A stretch of DNA of 64,000 nucleotides, taken from contig NZ_JMQI01000009.1 of assembly GCF_000695625.1 (NCBI RefSeq), positions 17,391 to 81,390 on the forward strand, written 5' to 3'. The stretch's first letter is position 1. Every line of letters begins with the position of its first letter. Of the stretch, positions 37,816 through 46,424 are shown one piece after another. The translations under genes were made by a program, and so were the position numbers. A model generated the notes under the pieces. That model saw nothing but the letters and a program-made list of their open reading frames with translations. It was not told the origin of the DNA and did no database searches. The stretch is from Amycolatopsis rifamycinica. Lineage in GTDB: Bacteria > Actinomycetota > Actinomycetes > Mycobacteriales > Pseudonocardiaceae.

Positions 37816-40800
37816 TCACCCTCCCGGCTGGGTGCTGGGCGGGGGTGTGCTGGTTCCGGGTGCCGCGGTTTTGGCTGCTTCGTAGGCGCGGGCTGCTGCG
37901 TCGAGGGCGGCGAGCGCGGCGCCTTGGTCGGTGAAGTTGCCGGATTGCTGGGCGGCTTTGAGCTTGGCGAGCGCTGATTGGATGTCGGCGACGGCTCGGT
38001 CGAGGGCCGCGTTGCCGCCGCCGCTGCTGGCCGGCGGGGTGGTGGTCGGGTTGGTGGAGCTCGGCGGGGTGGTCGTCGGCTGGCCGGCCTTGGGTGGCGT
38101 GGTGGTGGCTTCGCCGGTGCCGGCGCCGAAGACCTGGTCGAGGGCTTCCTGGAGGGTGGCGCCGTAGCCGACCTTGGGTCCGTAGGAGACGAGGACGCGG
38201 GCCAGCTGTGGGTAGCTGTTCTGGTTGCGCTGCCGGATGTAGACGGGTTCGACGTAGAGGAAGCCGTCGGCGACCGGGAGCGTGATCAGGTTGCCGTAGA
38301 TGGGGGTGACGTTGGGGTTGTTGAAGAGGGTGCGGTCCTGGGCGACGCGGGAGTCGCTCTGGAACCGGTTCTGGACTTGGACCGGGCCGTCGACCTGGGT
38401 GGCTCCGGTGGCCGCGCTGGGTAGCTGGAGGACGCGGATCTTGCCGTAGTCGGCGGGGTCGGAGGAGACCGACATCCAGGACGCGAGGTATTGGCGCTGG
38501 AGGCCGGTCAGGGAGCTGGTGAGCTGGAACGTCGGCTTGGTCTGTCCCGGCGTGTCGGCGAGGACGTAGTAGCCGGGCTGGTTGGCCGCGCCGGCCGCCG
38601 CCGGGTTCGAGCCGCCTTCGGCGGTCGGGTCCTGGGGGACGCTCCAGAAGGCCTGCTGGGAGTAGAACTCCTGCGGGTTGCTGACGTGGTAGCGCGACAG
38701 CAGTTCACGCTGGATCTTGAAGAGGTCCTCGGGGTAGCGGAAGTGGGCCCGCAGGTCCGGGGAGATCTCGGAGCTCGGCTTCACGAGCCCGGGGAAGACA
38801 TTCTCCCAGGCGTTGAGGACCGGTTCCTTGTCGTCGATCGAGTACAGCGTGACGGTGCCGTTGAAGGCGTCGACGGTGGCCTTGACCGAGTTGCGGATGT
38901 AGTTGATGGAGCTGTTGGCCTGGCGGGCGACGCCGTTGAGGGAGTCGTTCGTGGCCGCGCCGAGCTGGGTCTGCTGGGCGTACGGGAAGTTGTTGAGCGT
39001 GGTGTAGCCGTCGATGATCCACTGGATCTTGCCGTCGACGACCGCCGGGTACGGGTCGCCGTCGAGGGTCAGCCACGGCGCGATCTTGCTGACGCGGTCG
39101 CGCGGGTCGCGGTTGTACATGATCTTGGAGTTGTCGCCGATGGCGTCGGAGAACAGGATGTTGCGTTCGCCGTACTCGGCCGCGAAGGCGAGGCGGTTGA
39201 ACCAGTTGTCGATCGAGACGCCGCCCTCGCCCTTGTAGGTGTAGCGGTCGGTCGCGGTGTCGTACTCGCCGGGCGCGTTGCCGGAGGTGCCGCCGACGAT
39301 GGCGTAGTCGGACTCCGCGGCGGACAGCTCGCCGTAGTAGATGCGGGGTTCCTTGACCTCGATGCCGGACTGGCCGGTGACGGGCGCGCCGGCGCCGGCC
39401 GGGTTCTGCGTGTCGCTGGTGGTGGCGATCGGGTAGCCGCCGTCGGAGTTGGCGTCCTTGACGGCGCGGTCGATCGTGTTGGCCGGCGCGACGACGAAGC
39501 CGTTGCCGTGGGTGTAGACGAGGTGCTTGTTGATCCAGCTGGTCTGGTTGCCGGTCAGGCCCTCGGTCTTGATCTCCTTGGCGGCGACGATGTAGTCCTG
39601 CGTCACGCCGCCGACGGTGTAGCGGTCGATGTCCAGCTTGGCCGGGAAGCCGTAGAAGTTCTCGCGGCCGACGCGCTGGGTGAAGGTGTCGGAGAGGATG
39701 TTCGGGTCGAGCAGCCGGATGTTCGACATCGTCCCGGTGTCGCTCTTGATCTGGTCCGGGGTGGCGTCCGACTTGCCGGTGTAGGGCTGGTACTGGACGT
39801 CGGTGAGGCCGTAGGCGCGGCGGGTGGCGTCCATGTTGCGCTGGATGGACGTCGCTTCCTTCTCGTTCGCGTTCGGCTTCACCGAGAACTGGTCGAGGAT
39901 GGCGGGCCAGGCGACGCCGACGAGGATGCCGGACAGGATCAGCAGCACGAGCGAGATGGCCGGGAGCTGCAGGTTGCGCAGGAAGGCGCCGGCGAAGAAG
40001 GCGACCGCGCAGATCACCGAGATGCACAGCAGGATCAGCTTGGCCGGCAGCACCGCGTTGAGGTCGGTGTAGGTGGCGCCGACGAACAGCGGCATGCCGC
40101 GGTCGGACAGCAGCAGGTTGTACCGGTCGAAGAAGTACTCGACCGCCTTCAGCAGCACGAAGAGCCCGACGGTGATGGCGAGCTGCGCGCGGGTCGGGCC
40201 GGCGAGCTGGCCGCCCTTGCCGGCCAGCCGGATGCCGCCGAAGACGTAGTGCGAGATCAGGGCGCCGAAGAAGGAGATGACGACGATGATGAACAGCCAG
40301 CCGAGGAGCCAGTTGTAGAACGGCAGGTCGAAGGCGTAGAAGCCGACGTCGTTGCCGAACTCGGGGTCGGTCTGGCCGAACGAGGTGCCGTTGAGGAACA
40401 GCTGCACGACCTGCCAGTCGCTCTGGGCGGACAGGCCGGCGATGAGGCCGGTGAGTACCGGGATGCCGACGCCGAAGAGGCGGATGCGGGCGACGATCGC
40501 GGAGCGGTAGCGCGCCAGCGGGTCGTCGGCGCCGGAGATCGGCACGAACACCGGGCGGGTCCGGTAGGCGATCATCAGGCTGATCGCCAGCGCGCCGCCG
40601 ACGAGCAGCCCGACGGCGAAGAACAGCACGACGCGAGTGATCAGCTGGGTGGTGAACACCGGCCGCGCGCCGACTTCGCCGAACCACAGCCAGTCGACGT
40701 ACGTGTCGAGGAGACGGGCCCCGAGCAACAGCGCCAGCACGACGATCGCGGCGATGATGAGGAGGATCCGGCTCCGCCGGGACAGCTTCGGCAGGCTCAC

Positions 40801-40818
40801 CGGGGGCCGAGTCGCCAC
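37816..40818 (-). CDS. UPF0182 family large membrane protein
   Basis: A 1000-residue protein with about seven membrane helices in the first 320 residues, a large extracytoplasmic region of roughly 550 residues and a C-terminal Thr/Pro/Ser-rich linker (TTTPPKAGQPTTTPP, then TTTPPASSGGG) before a last helical segment. GTG 40818 (VATRPPVSLPKLSRRSRILL) matches the family start. UPF0182 proteins are conserved in actinobacteria without a settled function. The neighbouring PDZ protease gene and DUF2342 gene are also its neighbours in mycobacteria (the Rv3193c-Rv3195 region as I recall), which supports a shared envelope role. Confidence 0.93.
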   Translation of the reverse strand: MATRPPVSLPKLSRRSRILLIIAAIVVLALLLGARLLDTYVDWLWFGEVGARPVFTTQLITRVVLFFAVGLLVGGALAISLMIAYRTRPVFVPISGADDPLARYRSAIVARIRLFGVGIPVLTGLIAGLSAQSDWQVVQLFLNGTSFGQTDPEFGNDVGFYAFDLPFYNWLLGWLFIIVVISFFGALISHYVFGGIRLAGKGGQLAGPTRAQLAITVGLFVLLKAVEYFFDRYNLLLSDRGMPLFVGATYTDLNAVLPAKLILLCISVICAVAFFAGAFLRNLQLPAISLVLLILSGILVGVAWPAILDQFSVKPNANEKEATSIQRNMDATRRAYGLTDVQYQPYTGKSDATPDQIKSDTGTMSNIRLLDPNILSDTFTQRVGRENFYGFPAKLDIDRYTVGGVTQDYIVAAKEIKTEGLTGNQTSWINKHLVYTHGNGFVVAPANTIDRAVKDANSDGGYPIATTSDTQNPAGAGAPVTGQSGIEVKEPRIYYGELSAAESDYAIVGGTSGNAPGEYDTATDRYTYKGEGGVSIDNWFNRLAFAAEYGERNILFSDAIGDNSKIMYNRDPRDRVSKIAPWLTLDGDPYPAVVDGKIQWIIDGYTTLNNFPYAQQTQLGAATNDSLNGVARQANSSINYIRNSVKATVDAFNGTVTLYSIDDKEPVLNAWENVFPGLVKPSSEISPDLRAHFRYPEDLFKIQRELLSRYHVSNPQEFYSQQAFWSVPQDPTAEGGSNPAAAGAANQPGYYVLADTPGQTKPTFQLTSSLTGLQRQYLASWMSVSSDPADYGKIRVLQLPSAATGATQVDGPVQVQNRFQSDSRVAQDRTLFNNPNVTPIYGNLITLPVADGFLYVEPVYIRQRNQNSYPQLARVLVSYGPKVGYGATLQEALDQVFGAGTGEATTTPPKAGQPTTTPPSSTNPTTTPPASSGGGNAALDRAVADIQSALAKLKAAQQSGNFTDQGAALAALDAAARAYEAAKTAAPGTSTPPPSTQPGG

Positions 40819-40967
40819 GGCACACGCTCCTGTCTTCGTCAATACCTGAGCAGGGGCGCGTGCGCCCCCTGATTCCCTAACTCTACGGATGCCCGGTGAA
40901 GTTCCCGGGACCCGCCCAAACCGGACTCGCGGCGTCGCCGCGACGGCCGACCTGACACGATGTGCGC

Positions 40968-41519
40968 ATGGCAGCGAACGAAGCGCGACAGGCCGGCGTG
41001 GCCGCGCTCGCCCGTGAGATCGAGGAGTTCATGGCCGCGGGTGGCTGGGACCAGCCGCCGCAGCTGTTCGCGCTGGTGCCGACGGCGGCGCTGCTGGACG
41101 AGCAGCCGGAGCTGGCCGGGCAGCTCGACCGGGCGAACCCGCTGACGCCGGTGGCCCAGGAGGCGCTGCCCGATGGCGACCTGGCCGAGGCGCTGGGCCG
41201 GATCGCGTGGCCGGATCTGGTCACCGGGTGCGCGCTGGCCCAGGAGATCATCGTGCTGCCGCCGGGCTCGGAGTCGGAACTGCCCGACATCGCCGAAGCG
41301 GACGCCGACAGCCTCCGCCGCGCGGCCGCCAACCACCCGCAGCGCACGGAGGCCCGCCTGGTCGCGGCCGTCCTGCGTGACGGGGAGGGCGCCTGTGTGA
41401 TGCGGCTGCGCGGGATCGGCACGGCCGAGGGCACGGACGAGACGATGGACGAGATCGTGGAAAGCCCCGACCTCGCCCCGAACCTGGTCGAAGCGCTGAA
41501 GGCCACGCTGCTGCCCTAG
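40968..41519 (+). CDS. PPA1309-like conserved hypothetical protein
   Basis: A 183-residue cytoplasmic protein starting MAANEARQAGVAALAREIEE. It resembles the PPA1309 family of actinobacteria: FALVPTAALL, LEALGRIAWPDLVTGCALAQEIIVLPP and RLVAAVLRDGEGACVMRLRG are the conserved style. Function unknown. GTG 40962 is an alternative start two codons earlier; no ribosome site is visible, suggesting a leaderless transcript. It is divergent from the UPF0182 gene and its stop codon overlaps that of the convergent PDZ protease gene by four bases (CTAG). Confidence 0.82.
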   Translation: MAANEARQAGVAALAREIEEFMAAGGWDQPPQLFALVPTAALLDEQPELAGQLDRANPLTPVAQEALPDGDLAEALGRIAWPDLVTGCALAQEIIVLPPGSESELPDIAEADADSLRRAAANHPQRTEARLVAAVLRDGEGACVMRLRGIGTAEGTDETMDEIVESPDLAPNLVEALKATLLP

Positions 41520-42622
41520 CAGGCGGCCGTCGGGCGTCCCGCCTTCAAGTTGGCCAGCTGGGCGAGCGCGTCGTCCAGTGTGGACACCTTGATGAGGTTG
41601 AGGCCGGCGGGCGCGGTGGTCTTGGCCTCGGCGCAGTTGTGCTCGGGCACCAGGAAGTCGGTGGCGCCGGCTTCGCGGGCGCCGACGACCTTGAACGAGA
41701 TCCCCCCGATCGGGTCGACCTCGCCGGTCTCGGTGATCTCGCCGGTGCCGGCGATGTGCCTGCCGCCCGCGAGGTCGCCGGACTGCAGCCGGTCGATGAT
41801 GGCGAGGGTGAACATCAGGCCGGCCGACGGGCCGCCGACGTCCTGCAGCGAGATGTTGACGGTGAAGGGCGCGTCGGCGCGGTCGACCGCGGTGAGGCCG
41901 ATGAAGCCCTCCTTGCGGTCGGGGCGCGCGGCGAGGGTGAGCGGCACGGTCCGCTCGGGCTGGCCGTCGGACTGGAAGGTGATCTGCACGGTCTGGCCGG
42001 GCAGGGTGCCGGCGAGCGCGGCCCGCACGTCGGCGGCCTCGACGATCTTCTTGCCGTTGACGGTGATCAGCTTGTCGCCGGGCGAGAGCACGTGGTCGGC
42101 CGGGCTGCCGGAGACGATCTGCTTCGCCAGCACCTTGATCGGGTAGCCCAGCTTGCGCAGGGCGGCGACCTGGGCGTTCGTCTGCGAGTCCTGCAGCTGC
42201 TGGATGTTCTCCTGCTTGACCTGCTCGTTCGTCTCGCCGGGCTTGAAGTACTCCTCGCGCGGCGCGAGCGCGTAGCGGCCGCTGGCCCAGAAGCCGAGGC
42301 CCTGGAAGAGGGTGACGCCGTCGTGCAGGGAGACGGTCGTCATCCGCAGCTCGCCGGTGGTCGGGTGGGTCTCGTGCCCGGTCACCTGGATGACCGGGTT
42401 GCCCGCCGCGTCGCGACCCAGCGTGTCGTAGGTCGGGCCGGGGCTGATCGCCACGAACGGCACCGGCACGACCGAGCCGAGCACCACGAAGATCAGGAAC
42501 AGCGAGCCGCTGACCACGAGCGTCCAGCCGCGGCGGGTCATCCGGCGGGCCTCGCCGGCCGGCTCCGGCGCGGGGTCCGGGGCGCTCTTCGCGGGGGCGG
42601 TCTCCTCGGAGGACTTGGTCAC
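41516..42622 (-). CDS. PDZ domain Lon-like membrane protease (YlbL family)
   Basis: A 368-residue protein with a cytoplasmic Pro/Ala-rich N terminus, one membrane helix (about residues 33-55), a PDZ domain (LAKQIVSGSPADHVLSPGDK) and an S16 Lon-type protease domain. The Ser nucleophile is in DVGGPSAGLMFTLAI and the Lys in GGISFKVVGAREAGA, giving a Ser-Lys dyad that faces outside the cell. In Bacillus the homologue YlbL/DdcP removes a division inhibitor after DNA damage; whether that holds here is unknown. GTG 42622 is the start. Confidence 0.92.
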   Translation of the reverse strand: MTKSSEETAPAKSAPDPAPEPAGEARRMTRRGWTLVVSGSLFLIFVVLGSVVPVPFVAISPGPTYDTLGRDAAGNPVIQVTGHETHPTTGELRMTTVSLHDGVTLFQGLGFWASGRYALAPREEYFKPGETNEQVKQENIQQLQDSQTNAQVAALRKLGYPIKVLAKQIVSGSPADHVLSPGDKLITVNGKKIVEAADVRAALAGTLPGQTVQITFQSDGQPERTVPLTLAARPDRKEGFIGLTAVDRADAPFTVNISLQDVGGPSAGLMFTLAIIDRLQSGDLAGGRHIAGTGEITETGEVDPIGGISFKVVGAREAGATDFLVPEHNCAEAKTTAPAGLNLIKVSTLDDALAQLANLKAGRPTAAC

Positions 42623-42711
42623 GCCCGACAGCGTACGGTGACCGCGTTCGCTTCCCGGTGAAGGCCACGGTTGACGCGCTCGACGGGCTCTGGGCCGCGT
42701 ACGGTGGACAC

Positions 42712-44073
42712 ATGAGCAAACCCCCGTTCGGCTTCGGACCTTCCGATCCCGACAAACGAGGTGAGAACGACCCCTCGGAAGGCGGGCAGCAGTCCGGCGC
42801 CGAGGCCTTCAACCAGCTCGGGCAGATGCTGAGCCAGCTGGGCCAGATGCTCAGCCAGGCGGGTACCTCCAGCGGGCCGGTGAACTACGACCTCGCCAAG
42901 CAGATCGCCCTCCAGACCCTGGGCAGCGCCGGCAACACCGGCGAGAGCAAGCTCGGCTTCCGCGGCGGAGACGACGCGAACGCGGCGGTCCGCGACGCGG
43001 CCCACCTGGCCGAGCTCTGGCTCGACGCGGCAACGGTGTTCCCGGCCGGCGCGACGTCGACGGTCGCCTGGTCGCCCCGCTCCTGGGTGGAGAAGACCCT
43101 CCCGACGTGGCAGCGGCTGTGCGACCCGGTGGCCCAGCAGGTCTCGGGTGCCTGGATGCAGGCGCTGCCCGAGGAGGCCAAGCAGGCGGCGGGCCCGCTG
43201 CTGCAGATGATGGGCCAGATGGGCGGCATGGCCTTCGGCTCCCAGCTTGGCAACGCGCTGGCCCAGCTGGCCTCGGAGATGCTGACCTCGACGGAGATCG
43301 GCCTGCCACTGGCCCCGGCCGGCACGTCGGCCCTGCTGCCGGCGAACATCGAGAAGTTCGCCGAGGGCCTGGAGCTGCCGAACAGCGAAATCCTGGTGTT
43401 CCTGGCCGCCCGCGAGGCGGCGCACCAGCGCCTGTTCACGCACGTGCCGTGGTTGAGGCAGCGCCTGCTGGCGACGGTCGAGGAGTTCGCCCACGGCATT
43501 TCGGTGGACACGTCCGCGCTGGAGTCGCTGGCGGGCCGCATCGATCCCTCGAACCCGGCGAGCATCGAAGAAGCGATGTCATCGGGCCTGCTGGAGCCCC
43601 AGACGACCGAGGAGCAGAAGGCGGCGCTGCGACGCCTGGAGACACTGCTGGCCCTGGTCGAGGGCTGGGTGGACGTAACGGTGGCCGAGGCGGTCGGCGA
43701 CCGCCTGCCGGGAGCGGACGCACTGCGCGAGACGCTGCGCCGCCGCCGAGCGACGGGCGGCCCGGCCGAGCAGACGTTCGCCACGCTGGTGGGCTTGGAG
43801 CTGAGGCCCCGCCGCATGAGGGACGCAAGCAATTTGTGGAAGCTGGTGGGCGACCGCCACGGCCTCGAGAAGCGCGACGGCCTGTGGTCCCACCCGGACC
43901 TGATGCCGACGGCGGAGGACCTGGACGAGCCGATCGACTTCGCGGACCGAGTGGGCGAGGCCGGTTCGATCGACGACCTCGACCCGATCGCCGAGCTGGA
44001 GCGCACGGAGCAGGCCGAGCGTTCGGAGCGGGAGAAGGAAGAGCCGCCCTCGGACGAGGGCAAGCAGTCCTGA
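42712..44073 (+). CDS. Zinc-dependent metalloprotease-like protein (DUF2342)
   Basis: A 453-residue protein of the actinobacterial DUF2342/coenzyme-F420-associated family. REAAHQRLFTHVPWLRQRLL is the likely metal-binding region, with EGWVDVTVAEAVGDRLPG further on and a Glu/Lys-rich disordered tail. The N terminus has a Gln/Met/Leu-rich segment with the repeated QLGQMLSQ. ATG 42712 follows TACGGT (42700-42705) by six bases, a typical leaderless promoter spacing. It is divergent from the PDZ protease gene and is followed by a good terminator. Proteolytic activity is annotated by family resemblance, not proven. Confidence 0.9.
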   Translation: MSKPPFGFGPSDPDKRGENDPSEGGQQSGAEAFNQLGQMLSQLGQMLSQAGTSSGPVNYDLAKQIALQTLGSAGNTGESKLGFRGGDDANAAVRDAAHLAELWLDAATVFPAGATSTVAWSPRSWVEKTLPTWQRLCDPVAQQVSGAWMQALPEEAKQAAGPLLQMMGQMGGMAFGSQLGNALAQLASEMLTSTEIGLPLAPAGTSALLPANIEKFAEGLELPNSEILVFLAAREAAHQRLFTHVPWLRQRLLATVEEFAHGISVDTSALESLAGRIDPSNPASIEEAMSSGLLEPQTTEEQKAALRRLETLLALVEGWVDVTVAEAVGDRLPGADALRETLRRRRATGGPAEQTFATLVGLELRPRRMRDASNLWKLVGDRHGLEKRDGLWSHPDLMPTAEDLDEPIDFADRVGEAGSIDDLDPIAELERTEQAERSEREKEEPPSDEGKQS

Positions 44074-44088
44074 CCTGAGCCCCGGAAG

Positions 44089-44122
44089 GCCGGTGCCCCG
44101 CGTTCGGCGGGTCACCGGCTTT
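44089..44122 (+). terminator. Terminator of the DUF2342 gene
   Basis: GCCGGTG (44089-44095) pairs with CACCGGC (44113-44119), with an inner CCCCGC/GCGGG stem, and is followed by TTTCT. Confidence 0.82.
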
Positions 44123-44204
44123 CTGCTGTCCGGACCACCCCGGCGACGCTCGACCGCCGTCGGGGTGGTCAGCAGCCCGCCGCCGGCCGCGGGCTCGACT
44201 GCCG

Positions 44205-44400
44205 CTCACACCAGCGGCCTGGTCAGACCGCCCAAGCCGGCAGCCCGCCGCCGCTCCTCCGAGCCCAACCGCCCCTCACACCACCGGCCCCGTCCGAGCC
44301 GGCAGCCGACCGCCGACCCTCCGAGCCCGACCGCCACCCACACCAGCGGCCCCGTCCACCAGGCGGCAGCCACCGCCGTCAGGCGCCGGCGTTTCGAAGC
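44205..44400. repeat. Degenerate 62-70-bp tandem repeat, three copies
   Basis: Units begin CTCACACCAGCGGCC at 44205, CTCACACCACCGGCC at 44275 and CCCACACCAGCGGCC at 44337. Inside each a GGCAGCC and, in the first two, a CCTCCGAGCCC block recur at similar offsets. Spacing is 70 then 62 bases. The third copy decays near 44400. Confidence 0.65.
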
Positions 44401-44577
44401 CACCACACCAACCCACCGCCATGCGCCGGCACCCGGCCGCCAACCCACCCGGCGGCCACCTCACCGCCACCCAAGCGCACCCACCCCGCCGTTCGCCGCC
44501 CAGCGACCAACCACCTCCCCACTCCCCGGCCCAGCCGGGGCAGCCCACCCAAGGCAGCCACCCCGGCCCGAACCACC

Positions 44578-45153
44578 TCAGTCCTCGGTGGAGATCCCCC
44601 ACCCGGCAGCGGCCGACAACCCTTCCAGGTACCCGATCGCCCGCTCAGTCTTCGGGTACCGCTGCACCAGCGCCCAGAACGCCGCGTCGTGCCCGGGCTC
44701 CCGCAGGTGCGCCAGCTCGTGCACCAGGACGTAGTCCAGCACCCACCCAGGCACCTTCCGCAGCCGTTCGCTGACCCGGATGGTCGCGTCGACCGGCGTG
44801 CAGGACGCCCACCGGGTGCGCATCGGCGGCACCCAGCGGACGCTCGCCGGCACCGCGGTGCCGCCCAGGTACTTGCCCGACAGCAGCGCGCAGCGCGCCA
44901 GCAGGGCTTCGTCCGACGTCTTCGGGGACGCCGGCCGACGTGGTTCCGAGCGCTGCAGTTTGCGCTCCATCTCGGCGACCCAGTGTTTCTCCTCCGCCCT
45001 GGTCATCCGCGCGGGGATGAGCACGACGAGCGTGTCGTCGTTCCAATACGCGGTGACCGTCCGGTGCCGGCGCTGGCTGCGCCGCACTTCGACCTTGTGT
45101 CCGGGTGTGTCCGACGAGGGGTTCGTTTCCCCTCGGCCCCTCAGCGAGGGCAT
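44578..45153 (-). CDS. SprT/YgjP-like M48 metallopeptidase (DUF45)
   Basis: A 191-residue protein with the zinc motif VHELAHLREPGHDAAFW (HExxH plus a third His) near residue 140. It also has the family lead-in RWVPPMRTRWASCTPVDATI and TIRVSERLRKVPGWVLDYV. ATG 45153 (MPSLRGRGETNP) is chosen; an upstream GTG is possible. The family is found near the ABC1 kinase and UvrD2 genes in actinobacteria. The physiological substrate is unknown. The gene is divergent from the ThiF-like gene, with a DnaA-box-like inverted repeat in between. Confidence 0.87.
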   Translation of the reverse strand: MPSLRGRGETNPSSDTPGHKVEVRRSQRRHRTVTAYWNDDTLVVLIPARMTRAEEKHWVAEMERKLQRSEPRRPASPKTSDEALLARCALLSGKYLGGTAVPASVRWVPPMRTRWASCTPVDATIRVSERLRKVPGWVLDYVLVHELAHLREPGHDAAFWALVQRYPKTERAIGYLEGLSAAAGWGISTED

Positions 45154-45222
45154 CCGTGCTTCGACCACTCGACAACGGTAAGGCCAGGCACCGACAACTC
45201 CGAGCGCCTTGCGGTCACAGAA

Positions 45223-45262
45223 CCGAGTTGTCCACAGCCGGGTCCACTTGTGGACAACTCGG
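45223..45262. repeat. Perfect 14-bp inverted repeat of DnaA-box sequence
   Basis: CCGAGTTGTCCACA (45223-45236) and its exact complement TGTGGACAACTCGG (45249-45262) face each other across 12 bases. Each arm contains TTGTCCACA, the DnaA-box consensus described for Streptomyces. It lies in the divergent gap upstream of the metallopeptidase and ThiF-like genes. It could bind DnaA or another regulator, or form a cruciform. Confidence 0.85.
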
Positions 45263-45317
45263 CCGTTCCGGCGCCTTCCCGGGCCTCCCGGTCGCCACCG
45301 GGTGCGATCATGCGGAC

Positions 45318-46364
45318 ATGATCTTCGACACCGCGGACATGCCACCGGTCCTCCTGCCGGCCCACCCTGCCCTGCTCCCGGGCCTCTCCGTGCTCGAACG
45401 CGGCCCCCGGGAGATCCAGATCGGCCTCGACCCGCGCCACGGCGTGATCGTCGAAAACCTCACCCCGTACCTGATCGCGAAACTGCGTGCCCTCGACGGG
45501 AGCATGCACGTTGAGCGGCTCCTGCTCGCGGAGAGCGAACACCGCGAGCAGCTGCGGACGCTGCTGCGGCAGCTGACCGCGCTCGGCCTGGTCACCGACG
45601 CCGGCCGGCCCGACGGCCCAGGCTTGCGCGGCGAGCCCGGCTTCTGGTCGCTGCGAGCCCGCCACCACCAGCCGGCCGTGGCCGACCGGCGGCGCGCCGC
45701 TGCGGTCTCGGTCCACGGCGACGGCCGGGTGGCGGTGGCGGCCGCCGTGCTGCTGGCCAACGCCGGCATCGGGCACGTCGAGCTGCAGGTGCCCGGCACG
45801 GTCACCGAGCACGACCTCGGCTCCGGCTTCACCGCAGCGGACCTGGGCCGGTCCCGGCGCCACGCCCTCGCCGACCTGCTCCGCCGGGTCGATCCCGAGG
45901 TCCGCGTCACCCGCCTGTACGACCGGCACCCCGACCTGGCCCTGCTCACCGACGCCGTCGTGCCGGCTCCCGAGCTCGTCGCCGAACTGATGGGTGACGG
46001 CGTCCCCCACCTGGTGGCGCGCGTCCGTGACGGCACCGGCATCGTCGGGCCCCTCGTCGTGCCCGGCCGCAGCTCGTGCCTGCGCTGCGCCGATCTGCAC
46101 CGGACGGACCGCGACCCGTGCTGGCCGCGCGTCGCCGGGCAGCTCGCCGGCCGGCACCAGCGGCCCGACCTCGGCGCGGTCCAGTCCTGCGCGTCCCTGG
46201 CCGTCGCCCAGGCCATGCGGCTGCTCTCCCCGAGCGCGCCGGCCCCGCCGTCATGGAACGCGACCCTCGAAATCGACGCCTTCGACGGCCGCATCCGCCA
46301 CCGCGGCTGGCCGCCGCACCCGCGGTGCCGCTGCGGCGCGCAGGGGGTGATCCTGGAGACGTAG
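45318..46364 (+). CDS. ThiF/YcaO-leader-binding-like protein
   Basis: A 348-residue protein that resembles the cyclodehydratase E1-like proteins of TOMM (azoline peptide) clusters. The N-terminal 90 residues look like a leader-peptide-binding winged helix, and the middle is a divergent ThiF-like Rossmann region without a clear ATP-binding GGG motif. Zinc-type cysteines are SCLRCADLHRTDRDPCW and HPRCRCGAQG. No YcaO, oxidase or precursor-peptide gene is nearby. The gene sits in the conserved metallopeptidase/ABC1/whiB7/uvrD2 neighbourhood, so it is probably a housekeeping relative. ATG 45318 is chosen because the first residues MIFDTADMPPVLLP fit; an upstream frame has no ribosome site. Confidence 0.75.
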   Translation: MIFDTADMPPVLLPAHPALLPGLSVLERGPREIQIGLDPRHGVIVENLTPYLIAKLRALDGSMHVERLLLAESEHREQLRTLLRQLTALGLVTDAGRPDGPGLRGEPGFWSLRARHHQPAVADRRRAAAVSVHGDGRVAVAAAVLLANAGIGHVELQVPGTVTEHDLGSGFTAADLGRSRRHALADLLRRVDPEVRVTRLYDRHPDLALLTDAVVPAPELVAELMGDGVPHLVARVRDGTGIVGPLVVPGRSSCLRCADLHRTDRDPCWPRVAGQLAGRHQRPDLGAVQSCASLAVAQAMRLLSPSAPAPPSWNATLEIDAFDGRIRHRGWPPHPRCRCGAQGVILET

Positions 46365-46424
46365 CCCACGAACACGTCGCTCGCAGGCTGCGCGACGCCG
46401 AGACCGCAGGGCAGAATCGCCGGT

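Larger units (their letters stand above)
44074..44577. other. A/C-rich non-coding gap
   Basis: About 500 bases without a supported gene. It starts with a terminator (44089-44122), continues with degenerate repeats (44205-44400) and ends in a run rich in CCACC and CACCC. The plus strand is strongly depleted in G and T. Short open frames here are Pro/Arg/Ser-rich by-products of this composition. Confidence 0.6.

Noticed and set aside
44093..44774. Plus-strand gene across the A/C-rich gap
   Set aside because: The frame covers the DUF2342 terminator and degenerate repeats and then overlaps the metallopeptidase gene; composition explains its openness.
45318..46364. Azoline/thiopeptide (TOMM) biosynthetic cluster
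   Set aside because: Only one E1-like gene is present, with no YcaO, dehydrogenase, precursor peptide or exporter around it.
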